Source: Neorhizobium sp. JUb45
Lineage (GTDB): Bacteria; Pseudomonadota; Alphaproteobacteria; Rhizobiales; Rhizobiaceae
Reading direction: 5' to 3'
Length of the DNA: 64,000 nt
Assembly (NCBI RefSeq): GCF_004343585.1
Contig: NZ_SLYW01000002.1
Span: forward strand, 620,001 to 684,000
A program made the position numbers and the translations under genes. The notes under the pieces were generated by a model. The model saw only the letters and a list, made by a program, of their open reading frames with translations. It made no database searches and had not been told where the DNA came from. Below are positions 45,068-55,907 of this stretch, in pieces. Within the stretch, counting starts at the first letter, position 1; each line of letters starts with the position of its first letter.

Positions 45068-45129
45068 GCCAGTAAAATCCAGATACGGTATTATTTGGCT
45101 GCCCGAAATTGAACCCAGGAGAATGGACA

Positions 45130-45927
45130 ATGACCTCGAAACTCGGAACTGCTCTCGTTACCGGTGCCTCTTCGGGCATCGGCGCAACCTATGCCGATCG
45201 CCTTGCAGCGCGCGGTCATGATCTCGTTCTTGTCGCCCGCGATGCCGGACGGCTTGCCGAACTGGCGGAAAAACTCGCATCACAATACGGCATCGCTGCT
45301 ACGGTTCTTCGCGCCGACCTGTCCGAGCGGGCGGATGTCGCGGTTGTCGAAAAACGGCTGCAGGAGGATGTTTCGATCACGCTGTTCGTCAACAATGCCG
45401 GCATCGGCCCGGCTGGCCCGTTGCTGTCAGGCGATCTCGATTATCTCGACCACATGGTCGATCTGAACGTGCTGGCCGCCAATCGCCTGGCCGTCGTCGC
45501 CGCAAGGGCTTTCGTTGCGCGGGCCAAGGGCGCGATCATCAACACGGCGTCAGTCGTGGCGCTTGCCCCGCAGATTTTCAACGGCACTTACAGCGCCTCG
45601 AAAGCTTTTGTGCTGGCGCTGACCGAAGGCCTTGCCACTGAACTTGCCAACACGCCGGTGCGTATTCAGGCGGTTCTGCCGGGCCTTACTCGCACGGAAA
45701 TTTTTGACCGTGTCGGCCATTCCTTCGACAATCTCGATCAGGACAAGGTGATGGCGGTCGGCGATCTGGTCGATGCGGCGCTGTCGGGTTTCGACAAAGG
45801 TGAAGTGATCACCATTCCCTCGCTGGAAGATACCGGACTTTATGATGCCTATATCGCGGCAAGAGGCGCGCTTGGTCCGTATCTGTCGCTGAACAAGCCA
45901 GCCGCCCGTTATGGCGTTGCAGCCTAA
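45130..45927 (+). CDS. SDR-family oxidoreductase
   Basis: A 265-residue short-chain dehydrogenase with TALVTGASSGIGATYADRLA, NNAGIGPAGPL, and the active-site Ser/Tyr/Lys in INTASVVALAPQIFNG and YSASKAFVLALTEGLATEL. AGGAG lies about nine bases before ATG 45130. It is divergent from a MarR regulator that probably controls it. Its stop overlaps the stop of lrgB on the other strand. Substrate unknown. Confidence 0.93.
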   Translation: MTSKLGTALVTGASSGIGATYADRLAARGHDLVLVARDAGRLAELAEKLASQYGIAATVLRADLSERADVAVVEKRLQEDVSITLFVNNAGIGPAGPLLSGDLDYLDHMVDLNVLAANRLAVVAARAFVARAKGAIINTASVVALAPQIFNGTYSASKAFVLALTEGLATELANTPVRIQAVLPGLTRTEIFDRVGHSFDNLDQDKVMAVGDLVDAALSGFDKGEVITIPSLEDTGLYDAYIAARGALGPYLSLNKPAARYGVAA

Positions 45928-46622
45928 CGCAGGACGATCGCCAGCAACGGTGCCGCCAGCACGTTGACGAGGCCGACCAGCACCATGACAAGTCCGGCGA
46001 CCGAGCCTTCCTCGGCGCCGATCTGGTTGGCCTTGGCAACGCCTGCACCATGCGCACCCATGCCAAAGAGGGCACCACGCGCCAGCGAGGATTTGAGCGG
46101 CAGAATCCTCAACAAGGTTTCGCCCAAAGCCGCCCCCAGCACGCCGGTCATCACCACGAACAGGGCGGTCAGATCCGGCACGCCGCCGATATTTTCCGAA
46201 ATTGCCATGGCGAACGGTGTGCTGATCGAGCGCGGCAGAAGGCTCAGGCGCAAGGCGCCATCGATCGACAAGAGGCTCGCGACCGCCCATGCGCTCAGCA
46301 TGGCGGTCGAACTGCCGACGATGATGCCGAACAGCAGAACCGGCCAGAATTTCAGGATCATCGCCCGCTTGTCGTAGATCGGAATGGCGAATGCCACCGT
46401 GATCGGCCCGAGCACGATCATCAGCCAGTGCGTGGCGCCGATATATTCGCGATAACTGGTGTGCAGACAGAGCGCGATGACCAGCAGGAAAATCGGCGTC
46501 GTCGCCAACGGTGAAAGCCATGCGATGGGAAAACGGCGGTGGATGCGTTTGGCGAGAAAATACAGGCTGATGGTCGCTGCCGACCAGAAGATGGTGGTAA
46601 GGATCGCATCAAGCGCCGGCAC
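45924..46622 (-). CDS. LrgB/CidB-family membrane protein
   Basis: A 232-residue integral membrane protein with six or more helices and the family stretches LPRSISTPFAMAISENIGG and FGMGAHGAGVAKANQIGAEE. LrgB/CidB relatives act in holin-like control of autolysis or in export of glycolate and glycerate. The GTG start lies within the last 14 bases of the upstream LrgA-like gene, so the two are translationally coupled. Role here is inferred from family. Confidence 0.9.
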   Translation of the reverse strand: MPALDAILTTIFWSAATISLYFLAKRIHRRFPIAWLSPLATTPIFLLVIALCLHTSYREYIGATHWLMIVLGPITVAFAIPIYDKRAMILKFWPVLLFGIIVGSSTAMLSAWAVASLLSIDGALRLSLLPRSISTPFAMAISENIGGVPDLTALFVVMTGVLGAALGETLLRILPLKSSLARGALFGMGAHGAGVAKANQIGAEEGSVAGLVMVLVGLVNVLAAPLLAIVLR

Positions 46623-47028
46623 GGCGATGCTCCATGGCCAGCATCATCCGGTAACCGGCATCGACGGCAAGCGCCGTCATGCACATCACGGTAATGGTGC
46701 CGACCAGAATGACCGCGAGGATTTTCAGGCCGATCAGCCCGATGAACTCGCCATGTTCGAGAACGGCCAGAACGGCAGGCACGAAAAACAGCAGCATGTC
46801 GGCAAGCAGCACATGCGCACCACGGCGCATGCTGGAAAGGCGAATGACGCCGCTGGCCAGCAGCGCCAGCATGCCGAAAAGCCCGATGACCGCGCCGGGA
46901 ACGGGGATGCCTGTCGTCCGCGCGACAGCTTCGCCGAAAAGCCACATCAGCGCGAGCAAAACCACCTGCGCGACACGACTGTTTTGCAGTGAGCGGTGAA
47001 ACAGAATTGCGGTTTTGCGGCGGGACAT
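46609..47028 (-). CDS. LrgA/CidA-family holin-like protein
   Basis: A 139-residue protein with four hydrophobic helices and the family motif GIPVPGAVIGLFGMLALLAS followed by LLADMLLFFVPAVLAVLEHG. It partners LrgB encoded immediately downstream. The N-terminus MSRRKTAILFHRSLQNSR is positively charged, as expected for a cytoplasmic end. Operon lrgA-lrgB is on the minus strand. Confidence 0.9.
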   Translation of the reverse strand: MSRRKTAILFHRSLQNSRVAQVVLLALMWLFGEAVARTTGIPVPGAVIGLFGMLALLASGVIRLSSMRRGAHVLLADMLLFFVPAVLAVLEHGEFIGLIGLKILAVILVGTITVMCMTALAVDAGYRMMLAMEHRRAGA

Positions 47029-47153
47029 GGGAGTGACCTTGTTGCGTCATCCTCCCTTAACTCGGCACTATAAGATATTGTTTGGCTTGGGCAATTGAAC
47101 GGAATGCAAACGAGCCATGTGTTTTTCGCGTGGCGGCTGGTGAATGATCGGTT

Positions 47154-48401
47154 TCACCAGGCGAGATCAAGCCGCTCCAGTCCATGAAAGTGATAGACGT
47201 CCTTCACCGTCGGCGTTTCGGCCAGCCGCAATCCCGGCAAGCGACGAAACAGGATCGGCAGTGCTATGTTGAGTTCCAGCCGCGCCAGCGGGGCGCCGAT
47301 GCAGAAATGGATGCCGGCACCGAAGGAGAGGTTCTGGCCCTCCTGCCGGTCGGGCTTGAAGGTGAGCGGCTCGCTGAATTTTGCCGGATCGACATTGGCG
47401 GCAGCGAGAATGAGGCTGACCTTGTCGCCGCGTTTCAGCGATACGCCGTCGATTTCAACATCCTCCAGCGCCCAGCGCTGAAAGATATGTACCGGCGCGC
47501 AGATGCGCAGTGTCTCTTCCACCGTGCGTTCCGTCACCGTCTCGTCGCGGAAAAGGTCCGCCGGTGAAAGGCCGCTTTCGAGAATGACCCGCACCGAGTT
47601 GCCGATCTGATGCACGGTCGCCTCATGCCCGGCATTGAGCAGCACGATCGTGGTCGATACCAGCTCGTCGTCGGTGAGGTGCTGGCCCTTGTGTTCGGTG
47701 TGGATCATGTGGCTGAGCAGGTCTTCGCGCGGCGTCTTTCGGCGCTCGGTGATCAGGCTTTTGACGTAAGCCGCAAACTCCTTGGCTGCCCGGTCGGCGG
47801 CATGTTCGTCTTCTTCCGTGCGCTTGAACATATACATGCCGACATAGGCATGGCTCCATTTCAAAAGCTGCGGCCCCATCTCGTCGGGAATGCCGATCAT
47901 CCGGGCGATCATCGTCACCGGAATGATGTCGGCGAAGGCGGAAAGCAGTTCGACACGCCCGTTCGTTTCAAAACTGTCGATCAGCCGCTCGGCCAGTTCG
48001 GCAATTTCCGGCCGCAGCTTTTCGATATGGCGCGACACGAAAGCGCGGTTGACCATGGTGCGCAGCCGCGTGTGTTCCGGCGGTTCGATTTCCAGCAGCG
48101 AATGCCGTTCCGCCAGATCGAAGTTTTTCAGATGCGCCTGCGGTTCAGGTAATCCCAGTTCCTCGCGGCTCGCCACATGCAGGATCTGCCGTCCAAAACG
48201 CCGGTCGCGCAAAAGCGCGTTCACATGGTCGTAGCCGGTAAAGAACCATTGCCGCTGCTCTTCCCAGAAGAAAGTCGGACAGTGAGCGTGCAGGGCGGCA
48301 TAAACCCGGTTGGGGTCGCTGTAAAAATCCGGGGTGCGGCCATCAAGCGAAACGCGGCGGGTTTTCGGATCGATGCGGAGGAAATCTGGAAGGGTGCTCA
48401 T
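47154..48401 (-). CDS. Cytochrome P450
   Basis: Soluble bacterial P450 of 415 residues. The I-helix oxygen-binding motif is AGHEATVHQIGN; the ExxR pair is EETLR; the heme cysteine is in LSFGAGIHFCIGAPLARLE. The conserved EPPEHTRLRTMVNRAF is also present. ATG 48401 (MSTLPDFLRIDPK) is chosen over an open extension to 48533. No ferredoxin partner is adjacent. The gene lies 55 bases downstream of the gamma-glutamyltransferase gene on the same strand. Substrate unknown. Confidence 0.95.
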   Translation of the reverse strand: MSTLPDFLRIDPKTRRVSLDGRTPDFYSDPNRVYAALHAHCPTFFWEEQRQWFFTGYDHVNALLRDRRFGRQILHVASREELGLPEPQAHLKNFDLAERHSLLEIEPPEHTRLRTMVNRAFVSRHIEKLRPEIAELAERLIDSFETNGRVELLSAFADIIPVTMIARMIGIPDEMGPQLLKWSHAYVGMYMFKRTEEDEHAADRAAKEFAAYVKSLITERRKTPREDLLSHMIHTEHKGQHLTDDELVSTTIVLLNAGHEATVHQIGNSVRVILESGLSPADLFRDETVTERTVEETLRICAPVHIFQRWALEDVEIDGVSLKRGDKVSLILAAANVDPAKFSEPLTFKPDRQEGQNLSFGAGIHFCIGAPLARLELNIALPILFRRLPGLRLAETPTVKDVYHFHGLERLDLAW

Positions 48402-48456
48402 GTCGAATGCGTAGCGCACTTTTTTGGCGCTACGCAATCCGGTTCGGTCACCGATA

Positions 48457-50238
48457 TCACTCCCCCACAGCCACGCCCTCGCGGCGCGGATCGGCGCTGC
48501 CGACCAGTCCGTTGCCGGTGATCTCGATCGCATGCAAGCCGGAATTCATCTCGCCGGCGTTCACCTCATATCCCAGTGCCTTCAGCGGCTCGGCGAACTT
48601 TTCCGCCGTCGTGCCGGCTTCGATATCGTAGGTTCCAAAGCGGTTGATCAGATGCGGCTGCGCCACGATCTGCTCCACCGGCATGCCCCAGTCGATATAG
48701 GCGACAAGCGCCTGCGCCACGTAACCGATGATCTGGCTGCCGCCCGGCGACCCGATGGCGATGAGCGGTTTGCCATCCTTCATCACGATGGTCGGGGCCA
48801 TCGATGAACGTGGCCGTTTGCCCGGTTCGACGCGGTTAGCGACCGGCAGGCCATTATCATGTGTCTTGAAGGAAAAATCGGTCAGTTCGTTGTTGAGCAG
48901 AAAACCATTGGTCATCAGCCGTGAGCCAAACCCGCCTTCGATGGTCGTCGTCATCGACAGCACGTTGCCTTCCTTATCGACAATCACGAAATGGCTGGTG
49001 GAGGGCATTTCCAGCGCCGCATCGCGGCCAAACAGCAGCGCATGGTCCCATGCCGGCTCACCGGCTTTCACGGCGTCCTTGGCCAGCGCCCTTGGATTGG
49101 CAGGGTCGCCATCGAGCAGTTTTGCGCGCTCGCCGAGATAATTCTTGTCGATTAGCCCCTTGATCGGCAGCGGAACGAAATCGGTGTCGGCGAGGTAACG
49201 CTCGCGGTCGGCGAAGGCGAGGCGCTGCGCATCGCCAAGAATGCGCCAGCTCTGCACATTGTCCGGCCCAAAACTCTTGATGTCGAAATTCTCCATCATG
49301 CCCAGCATCTGGCCGATCGCCACGCCGCCGGAGGAGGGCGGTCCCATACCGCAGACATCGAGCGCACGATAGGTGACGCAGACAGGATCGCGTTCATTGA
49401 TGCCGTAATTCTCGAAGTCGGCCAAAGACAGGACGCCGGGATTGTCGGTCGCCTCCCGCACGGTCTTGACGATGGCCTCGGCGATCGGCCCCTTGTAGAA
49501 GGCGTCCGCGCCACCTTTTGCAATGGCGGAAAGCGTTTCGGCATAGGCCGGGTTTTTGAGCACATGGCCTGCCTTCAATGGCGCGCCGGATGCATCGAAG
49601 AAATAGCCGCGTGGCCCTTCGTATTTTTTCAAGCGGTCGCCGTCCGAGGCAATCAGCCCGGCCAGTCGCGGCGAGACCTGAAAACCGTCCGTCGCGAGCT
49701 TTTCCGCCGGCGAAAACAGGCTGGCCCATTCAGCCTTTCCGTAGCGTTTGTGAACATCCTCCAGCAGACGCACCGTTCCCGGCGTACCGACGGAGCGACC
49801 GCCCACCACGGCATCCATGAATTTCAGCGGCTGACCCTTGTCGTCGAGAAACAGTTTTGGCGTCGCCTGCATCGGCGCCTTTTCACGCCCGTCGAAGGTC
49901 GTCAGCTTTTTCGAGGCGGCATCGTAATAGACCAGAAATGCCCCGCCACCGAGACCGGAACTCTGCGGCTCGACCAGCCCGAGCACGGTCTGCACCGCGA
50001 CCATGGCGTCAATGGCATTGCCGCCCTTGGCGATGACATCGCGGCCGGCTTCCGCCGCCAGCGGATTGGCGGCCGCGACCATGAAATTTTTCGCCTCGAC
50101 ACGTTTGGCGACTGTTGTGCCGGTTGCGCGCTCAGGCGCGATCGTGTCCGAAGCCTGCTGCGCGAATACCACGCTCGCCATCCCGGTGCCGATCAGGCTC
50201 GTGGCGAAAATGGTGCCGATTGCTGTTGCCTTGCGCAT
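48457..50238 (-). CDS. ggt: Gamma-glutamyltransferase
   Basis: Periplasmic enzyme that hydrolyses or transfers the gamma-glutamyl group of glutathione. The 593-residue precursor has a signal peptide (MRKATAIGTIFATSLIGTGM, ending near AQA). It self-cleaves before the catalytic threonine in STSHFVIVDKEGN. Other motifs are GLVEPQSSGLGGGAFLVYYD, PPSSGGVAIGQML and IGSPGGSQIIGYV. GATGGAGGGG lies just before the ATG at 50238. Family assignment is firm; the physiological donor is assumed. Confidence 0.94.
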   Translation of the reverse strand: MRKATAIGTIFATSLIGTGMASVVFAQQASDTIAPERATGTTVAKRVEAKNFMVAAANPLAAEAGRDVIAKGGNAIDAMVAVQTVLGLVEPQSSGLGGGAFLVYYDAASKKLTTFDGREKAPMQATPKLFLDDKGQPLKFMDAVVGGRSVGTPGTVRLLEDVHKRYGKAEWASLFSPAEKLATDGFQVSPRLAGLIASDGDRLKKYEGPRGYFFDASGAPLKAGHVLKNPAYAETLSAIAKGGADAFYKGPIAEAIVKTVREATDNPGVLSLADFENYGINERDPVCVTYRALDVCGMGPPSSGGVAIGQMLGMMENFDIKSFGPDNVQSWRILGDAQRLAFADRERYLADTDFVPLPIKGLIDKNYLGERAKLLDGDPANPRALAKDAVKAGEPAWDHALLFGRDAALEMPSTSHFVIVDKEGNVLSMTTTIEGGFGSRLMTNGFLLNNELTDFSFKTHDNGLPVANRVEPGKRPRSSMAPTIVMKDGKPLIAIGSPGGSQIIGYVAQALVAYIDWGMPVEQIVAQPHLINRFGTYDIEAGTTAEKFAEPLKALGYEVNAGEMNSGLHAIEITGNGLVGSADPRREGVAVGE

Positions 50239-50563
50239 GGTTTTCCCCTCCATCGATATCAAGTGGATGTGGTCCACACGTCGGCATTGACAATGGCCTG
50301 TCGCAAATCGACATGACGGCGGGTGTCGTTCACCAGCGCTTTACCATTCTCGCCGGAATGTCTGTGGGCACGGACGCCCTGGAAGTCTATCGGCCTTCTC
50401 AGGGAAGATAAAACGCGGCACCGGAGGCTGGATATCCCACGCGGTTAAGGATATCCGCCCTTCACGACTTGAAGTGCGGTATGTCCACACTCTATGTAGG
50501 GAGTTGACTTATTCCACCGATTCCCGGTCTGCCGCAGGCCAGGACCACACGTGAAGGACTGAC
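50239..50563. other. Intergenic region upstream of clpP with paired GGATATCC palindromes
   Basis: 325 bases without a convincing gene. Two identical palindromes, GGATATCC, occur at 50430-50437 and 50449-50456, 19 bases apart (about two helical turns) and about 110 bases before clpP. A short frame at 50311-50410 is too short and lacks a clear ribosome binding site. A TTGACT near 50503 may be a -35 box, but no good -10 was seen. Confidence 0.5.
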
Positions 50564-51196
50564 ATGAGAAATCCCGTCGATACCGCCATGGCTCTGGTGC
50601 CGATGGTCGTGGAACAGACCAACCGCGGTGAGCGCTCCTACGACATCTACTCGCGTCTCCTCAAGGAACGCATCATCTTCGTCACCGGCCCGGTGGAAGA
50701 TCACATGGCGTCGCTCGTCTGCGCCCAGCTGCTTTTCCTCGAGGCTGAAAACCCGAAGAAGGAAATCGCACTCTACATCAATTCGCCGGGTGGTGTCGTC
50801 ACCGCCGGCATGTCGATCTACGACACGATGCAGTTCATCAAGCCTGCCGTTTCGACGCTGTGCATCGGTCAGGCGGCCTCCATGGGTTCGCTGCTGCTGT
50901 GCGCCGGCGAAAAGGGCATGCGCTTTGCCATGCCGAACTCGCGCATCATGGTTCACCAGCCTTCAGGCGGTTTCCAGGGGCAGGCTTCGGATATCGAGCG
51001 TCATGCTCGTGACATATTGAAGATGAAGAAGCGCCTCAACGAGGTCTACGTGAAGCATACCGGCCGCACCTACGAGGAGATTGAAAAGACCCTCGATCGT
51101 GACCACTTCATGGACGCCGAAGAGGCGCAGGCCTGGGGCGTCGTCGACAAGATCCTGACCTCGCGTCAGGAACTCGAAGCTACTCCGGCCGCGTAA
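50564..51196 (+). CDS. clpP: ATP-dependent Clp protease proteolytic subunit
   Basis: Serine protease core of ClpXP/ClpAP. The 210-residue protein has catalytic Ser in [16 protein letters not shown], His in [15 protein letters not shown] and Asp in the [16 protein letters not shown] region. It precedes clpX by 292 bases, the usual alphaproteobacterial order clpP-clpX-lon. Some alphaproteobacteria have a second clpP elsewhere. Confidence 0.97.
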   Translation: MRNPVDTAMALVPMVVEQTNRGERSYDIYSRLLKERIIFVTGPVEDHMASLVCAQLLFLEAENPKKEIALYINSPGGVVTAGMSIYDTMQFIKPAVSTLCIGQAASMGSLLLCAGEKGMRFAMPNSRIMVHQPSGGFQGQASDIERHARDILKMKKRLNEVYVKHTGRTYEEIEKTLDRDHFMDAEEAQAWGVVDKILTSRQELEATPAA

Positions 51197-51488
51197 ACGG
51201 TCTTATGCCTGGCCAGGTCTCACCCCGTTGTGACCGAAAAAGGGGCTTTAATCTGGCCAGGAACAAACTAATAGTCCATATTAAGGCTGTGTTGAATTGT
51301 TATGACATAGCATTCGGTCTGGAAGGGGTTTCGTTGCCACCGGTCCAGGACTGTCGTCCGGCTCGGTAGAGTACCCCTTGAAGGTTCAAGCGGGCTAGGC
51401 CTCTGATGAGGAGGCCAGCCGGCCGGCGATGTAAGTGTCTGCCCGCGTGTTGAAACGGTTCGGGCGGCGGTGCTGGAAGGAAAGTGAT

Positions 51489-52766
51489 ATGAGCAAGGTC
51501 AGCGGCGGCAACGGCAGCGACTCCAAGAATACCCTGTACTGCTCCTTCTGCGGAAAGAGCCAGCACGAGGTCCGCAAGCTTATTGCAGGACCGACCGTAT
51601 TCATCTGCGATGAATGCGTCGAACTGTGCATGGACATCATTCGCGAAGAGAACAAAAGCTCGCTGAACAAGTCCCGCGAAGGCGTTCCCACGCCCCAGGA
51701 CATCATCGAGGTTCTCGACGAATACGTCATCGGCCAGAAGCAGGCGAAGAAAATCCTGTCTGTGGCGGTGCATAACCACTACAAGCGTCTCGCACACGCC
51801 TCGAAGAACAACGAGATCGAGCTGGCGAAGTCGAACATCATGCTCGTCGGCCCGACCGGTTGCGGCAAGACCTATCTTGCCCAGACGCTCGCCCGCATCA
51901 TCGATGTTCCCTTCACCATGGCGGATGCCACGACGCTGACCGAAGCCGGTTACGTCGGTGAAGACGTTGAAAACATCATCCTGAAGCTGCTTCAGTCGGC
52001 CGATTACAACGTTGAACGCGCCCAGCGCGGCATCGTCTATATCGACGAAGTCGACAAGATCTCGCGCAAGTCCGACAACCCGTCGATCACCCGCGATGTA
52101 TCGGGCGAAGGCGTGCAGCAGGCGCTTCTGAAGATCATGGAAGGCACGGTTGCCTCGGTTCCGCCGCAGGGCGGCCGCAAGCATCCGCAGCAGGAATTCC
52201 TGCAGGTCGACACGACGAACATCCTGTTCATCTGCGGCGGTGCCTTTGCGGGTCTCGACAAGATCATTTCCGCCCGTGGCGAAAAGACCTCGATCGGTTT
52301 TGGCGCAAGTGTTCAGGCACCCGACGACCGTCGTGTCGGCGAAGTGCTGCGCGAACTGGAGCCGGAAGATCTGGTCAAGTTCGGCCTCATCCCGGAATTC
52401 ATCGGTCGTCTGCCGGTTCTGGCAACGCTCGAGGATCTCGATGAAGATGCGCTGATCCAGATCCTGTCGGAGCCGAAGAACGCTCTGGTCAAGCAGTACC
52501 AGCGCCTGTTCGAAATGGAAGACGTCGAACTGACCTTCCACGAGGACGCTCTTCGCGAAATCGCCAAGCGGGCCATCGTCCGCAAGACCGGCGCCCGCGG
52601 CCTTCGTTCGATCATGGAAAAGATCCTGCTCGACACGATGTTCGAACTGCCGACGCTGGAAGGCGTTCGTGAAGTCGTGATCTCGGATGATGTGGTGAAG
52701 GGCAATGCCCGTCCGCTTTACATCTACGCCGATCGTCAGGACGAGAAGGCCAACGTTTCCGCCTGA
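51489..52766 (+). CDS. clpX: ATP-dependent Clp protease ATP-binding subunit ClpX
   Basis: AAA+ unfoldase that feeds substrates to ClpP. The 425-residue protein has the N-terminal zinc finger [15 protein letters not shown] with CDECVELC, Walker [16 protein letters not shown] (about residue 120), Walker [10 protein letters not shown], the ClpP-binding IGF loop (TSIGFGA) and sensor regions. ATG 51489 follows GGAAGGAAAG. The frame is open to 51435 without homology. Confidence 0.97.
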   Translation: MSKVSGGNGSDSKNTLYCSFCGKSQHEVRKLIAGPTVFICDECVELCMDIIREENKSSLNKSREGVPTPQDIIEVLDEYVIGQKQAKKILSVAVHNHYKRLAHASKNNEIELAKSNIMLVGPTGCGKTYLAQTLARIIDVPFTMADATTLTEAGYVGEDVENIILKLLQSADYNVERAQRGIVYIDEVDKISRKSDNPSITRDVSGEGVQQALLKIMEGTVASVPPQGGRKHPQQEFLQVDTTNILFICGGAFAGLDKIISARGEKTSIGFGASVQAPDDRRVGEVLRELEPEDLVKFGLIPEFIGRLPVLATLEDLDEDALIQILSEPKNALVKQYQRLFEMEDVELTFHEDALREIAKRAIVRKTGARGLRSIMEKILLDTMFELPTLEGVREVVISDDVVKGNARPLYIYADRQDEKANVSA

Positions 52767-53180
52767 TGGCGTGACGCCAAGAATACGGCGGAGAGGTCAT
52801 GCCTCTCCGCCGAACTGTTTCCGAAGGCCGCGCGTTTTGTCTGGAGTTTGCGCCGCGGTGGATTGTTCTCCTCCCCCGTGTTTCGGGTAGGGAAGGCGAT
52901 CGGAAACGAGACCGCCGGCAAGGCTTGCCCTTGAGCCGCGATCGAACGAATGGGCGCGCCGCCATCCGGCCCTGCCTGCGAACCATTCGGAAAACTGACC
53001 AGACACTTTCCAGTCTGACGTAAGCAATGCATGCCACAGTTCTAATACTGTCGCAGTTTTGTCATGCGCGGTCTGGATGGCTTGAAAAAAGCCTAGTAGG
53101 TTACCACTTTGGGCAAGACCAAAATGCTTGAGGGTTTATCTCGGGCATGCTCCCGGAAACGGGACGAGAAAGGAAATGAC
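52767..53180. other. clpX-lon intergenic region with a hairpin
   Basis: 414 bases without a supportable gene. A perfect 11-bp stem CGGCGGAGAGG (52786-52796)/CCTCTCCGCCG (52802-52812) with loop TCATG lies 20 bases after clpX and probably ends its transcript, though there is no T-run. Near 53082 the sequence CTTGAAA matches the -35 element of heat-shock (RpoH) promoters, about 100 bases before lon, but the matching -10 box is weak. Confidence 0.5.
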
Positions 53181-55601
53181 ATGACGAATACGACGTCTGA
53201 CGCACAGAGCCCTGCGACCTATCCGGTCCTGCCGCTGCGCGATATCGTGGTCTTCCCGCATATGATCGTTCCCCTGTTCGTCGGACGTGAGAAATCCATC
53301 CGTGCGCTTGAGGAAGTCATGGGCTCCGACAAGCAGATCATGCTTGCCACCCAGATCAATGCCGGCGATGACGATCCGGAATCCTCGGCGATCTACAAGA
53401 TCGGCACCGTGGCCAATGTTCTGCAGCTGCTGAAGCTGCCCGACGGCACCGTCAAGGTTCTGGTCGAGGGCCGTGCCCGCGCCAAGATCAGCGAATACAC
53501 AGATCGCGAAGAATTTTACGAAGCCCATGCCGAAACGCTGGCCGAACCGCAGGACGATGCGGTCGAGGTCGAGGCGCTGTCGCGCTCCGTGGTTTCCGAG
53601 TTCGAAAACTATGTCAAGCTGAACAAGAAGATCTCCCCGGAAGTGGTTGGCGCCGCCAGCCAGATCGAGGATTATTCCAAGCTTGCCGACACGGTTGCTT
53701 CGCACCTCTCCATCAAGATCACCGAAAAGCAGGAAATGCTGGAAACGGTGAGCATCAAGACGCGCCTTGAAAAGGCTCTTGGCTTCATGGAAGGCGAGAT
53801 CTCGGTCCTGCAGGTCGAGAAACGAATCCGCTCGCGTGTAAAACGCCAGATGGAAAAGACCCAGCGCGAATACTACCTCAACGAACAGATGAAGGCGATC
53901 CAGAAGGAGCTCGGCGACGGCGAAGACGGCCGCGACGAGATGGCCGAGCTGGAAGAGCGCATCGCCAAGACCAAGCTCTCCAAGGAAGCCCGTGAAAAGG
54001 CCGATGGCGAGCTGAAGAAGCTGCGTCAGATGAGCCCGATGTCGGCGGAAGCCACCGTCGTGCGCAACTATCTCGATTGGCTGCTGACCATTCCGTGGGG
54101 CAAGAAGTCGAAGATCAAGACCGACCTCAATGCCGCCGAAAAGCTGCTCGAGCTGGATCACTTCGGTCTCGAAAAGGTCAAGGAACGTATCGTCGAGTAC
54201 CTCGCGGTGCAGGCGCGCGCCACCAAGATCAAGGGCCCGATCCTGTGCCTCGTCGGCCCTCCGGGCGTCGGCAAGACCTCGCTTGCCCAGTCGATCGCCA
54301 AGGCGACCGGCCGCGAATATGTGCGCATGGCGCTCGGCGGCGTCCGTGACGAAGCCGAAATCCGCGGTCACCGCCGCACCTACATTGGCTCGATGCCCGG
54401 CAAGGTCATCCAGTCGATGAAGAAGGCTAAGAAGTCCAACCCGCTCTTCCTGCTCGATGAAATCGACAAGATGGGTTCGGATTTCCGTGGCGATCCGTCG
54501 TCGGCTCTGCTCGAAGTGCTCGATCCGGCCCAGAACTCGACCTTCATGGATCACTACCTGGAAGTCGAATACGACCTGTCCGACGTGATGTTCATCACCA
54601 CGGCGAACACGCTCAACATTCCGGGTCCGTTGATGGACCGCATGGAGATCATCCGCATCGCCGGTTACACGGAAGATGAGAAGCGCGAGATCGCCAAGCG
54701 TCACCTTCTGCCGAAGGCGATCAAGGAACATGCCCTGCAGCCGAACGAATTCTCGGTTTCGGACGATGCCCTGATGGCCATCAGCCAGCAATACACCCGT
54801 GAAGCCGGCGTTCGTTCCTTCGAGCGCGAGTTGATGAAGCTCGCCCGTAAGGCCGTCACCGAGATCATCAAGGGCAAGACGAAATCGGTTGCCGTCACGG
54901 CCGCCAACATTTCGGATTACCTCGGTGTTCCGCGTTATCGCCATGGCGAAGCCGAAGGTGAGGATCAGGTCGGCGTTGTTACCGGTCTTGCCTGGACGGA
55001 AGTCGGCGGCGAACTGCTGACGATCGAAGGCGTGATGATGCCGGGCAAGGGTCGCATGACCGTGACCGGCAACCTCAAGGACGTCATGAAGGAATCGATT
55101 TCCGCAGCGGCATCCTATGTCCGTTCGCGTGCCGTCGATTTCGGCATCGAGCCGCCGCGCTTCGACAAGTCGGACATTCACGTCCACGTGCCGGAAGGTG
55201 CCACTCCGAAGGACGGCCCGTCGGCCGGCGTCGGCATGGCAACCGCGATCGTATCGATCATGACCGGCATTCCGGTGTCCAAGGATGTGGCGATGACGGG
55301 TGAAATCACCCTGCGTGGTCGCGTCCTGCCGATCGGTGGTCTGAAGGAAAAGCTGCTTGCAGCGCTTCGTGGCGGCATCAAGAAGGTGCTGATTCCGGAA
55401 GAAAACGCCAAGGATCTGGCTGATATTCCGGACAATGTGAAGAACGGCATGGAAATCATTCCGGTCTCGCGCATGGGCGAAGTGATCAAGCACGCGCTGG
55501 TTCGCCAACCCGAGCCGATCGAATGGGACGGCTCGATCGAGACGCCCGTGATCGCCACCGTCGAGGGTGCGGACGAATCGGGCACCACGATCGCCCACTA
55601 A
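53181..55601 (+). CDS. lon: ATP-dependent protease Lon
   Basis: Soluble quality-control protease of 806 residues. The N-terminal LON domain begins [20 protein letters not shown]. The AAA+ module has [20 protein letters not shown] (about residue 358) and FLLDEIDKM. The serine-lysine protease domain ends with [15 protein letters not shown], with the catalytic Ser, and the Lys in [18 protein letters not shown] 53181 lies after AGAAAGGAAATGAC. The frame is open to 53109 without homology. Confidence 0.98.
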   Translation: MTNTTSDAQSPATYPVLPLRDIVVFPHMIVPLFVGREKSIRALEEVMGSDKQIMLATQINAGDDDPESSAIYKIGTVANVLQLLKLPDGTVKVLVEGRARAKISEYTDREEFYEAHAETLAEPQDDAVEVEALSRSVVSEFENYVKLNKKISPEVVGAASQIEDYSKLADTVASHLSIKITEKQEMLETVSIKTRLEKALGFMEGEISVLQVEKRIRSRVKRQMEKTQREYYLNEQMKAIQKELGDGEDGRDEMAELEERIAKTKLSKEAREKADGELKKLRQMSPMSAEATVVRNYLDWLLTIPWGKKSKIKTDLNAAEKLLELDHFGLEKVKERIVEYLAVQARATKIKGPILCLVGPPGVGKTSLAQSIAKATGREYVRMALGGVRDEAEIRGHRRTYIGSMPGKVIQSMKKAKKSNPLFLLDEIDKMGSDFRGDPSSALLEVLDPAQNSTFMDHYLEVEYDLSDVMFITTANTLNIPGPLMDRMEIIRIAGYTEDEKREIAKRHLLPKAIKEHALQPNEFSVSDDALMAISQQYTREAGVRSFERELMKLARKAVTEIIKGKTKSVAVTAANISDYLGVPRYRHGEAEGEDQVGVVTGLAWTEVGGELLTIEGVMMPGKGRMTVTGNLKDVMKESISAAASYVRSRAVDFGIEPPRFDKSDIHVHVPEGATPKDGPSAGVGMATAIVSIMTGIPVSKDVAMTGEITLRGRVLPIGGLKEKLLAALRGGIKKVLIPEENAKDLADIPDNVKNGMEIIPVSRMGEVIKHALVRQPEPIEWDGSIETPVIATVEGADESGTTIAH

Positions 55602-55907
55602 AATGCTCATCCCGCAGGTCATTTCAGACCTTCGGGATGTTTACCCGGCAGAATCACTTATGTCGCCGAAAAGCCTTATTTTCCGGGCTTTCCCGCCGCA
55701 TTAGGTATTTATTCCCGGTTTTGCACGACGTGTTACATTTTTTGAGGAAAAGGCCGGCTTTTTGCCGGCCTTTTTTGTGAAAAGTCGCAGCGCCCCCCTT
55801 GTTTTTCAGGCGTTTCCAGAGCTTTTGGGTGCGCAGGGGACGCTCAAAATCATTGTCGCCCCGGAGCTGAACTTGATACGTTTCAAACCATTGAAAGGGG
55901 TGGAAAC
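55602..55907. other. lon-hupB intergenic region
   Basis: 306 bases with no supportable gene. It contains an intrinsic terminator at 55750-55777 and, downstream of it, the probable hupB promoter. I cannot assign the -35 and -10 boxes. AAAGGGG lies about nine bases before the hupB ATG and is its ribosome binding site. Confidence 0.5.
55750..55777 (+). terminator. Intrinsic terminator between lon and hupB
   Basis: AAAGGCCGGC and GCCGGCCTTT form a perfect stem around TTTTT-containing loop bases, followed by more T. It lies about 150 bases after lon. Confidence 0.88.

Noticed and set aside
53082..53110. RpoH (heat-shock) promoter before lon
   Set aside because: CTTGAAA matches the -35 box, but the sequence at the right distance does not match the -10 box well, so I mention it only in the intergenic note.
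53136..55622. Long open frame on the minus strand opposite lon (about 828 codons)
   Set aside because: It lies exactly opposite the lon gene, whose codon bias (GC at third positions) keeps the antisense frame open. The product is His/Asp/Arg-rich without a recognisable domain.
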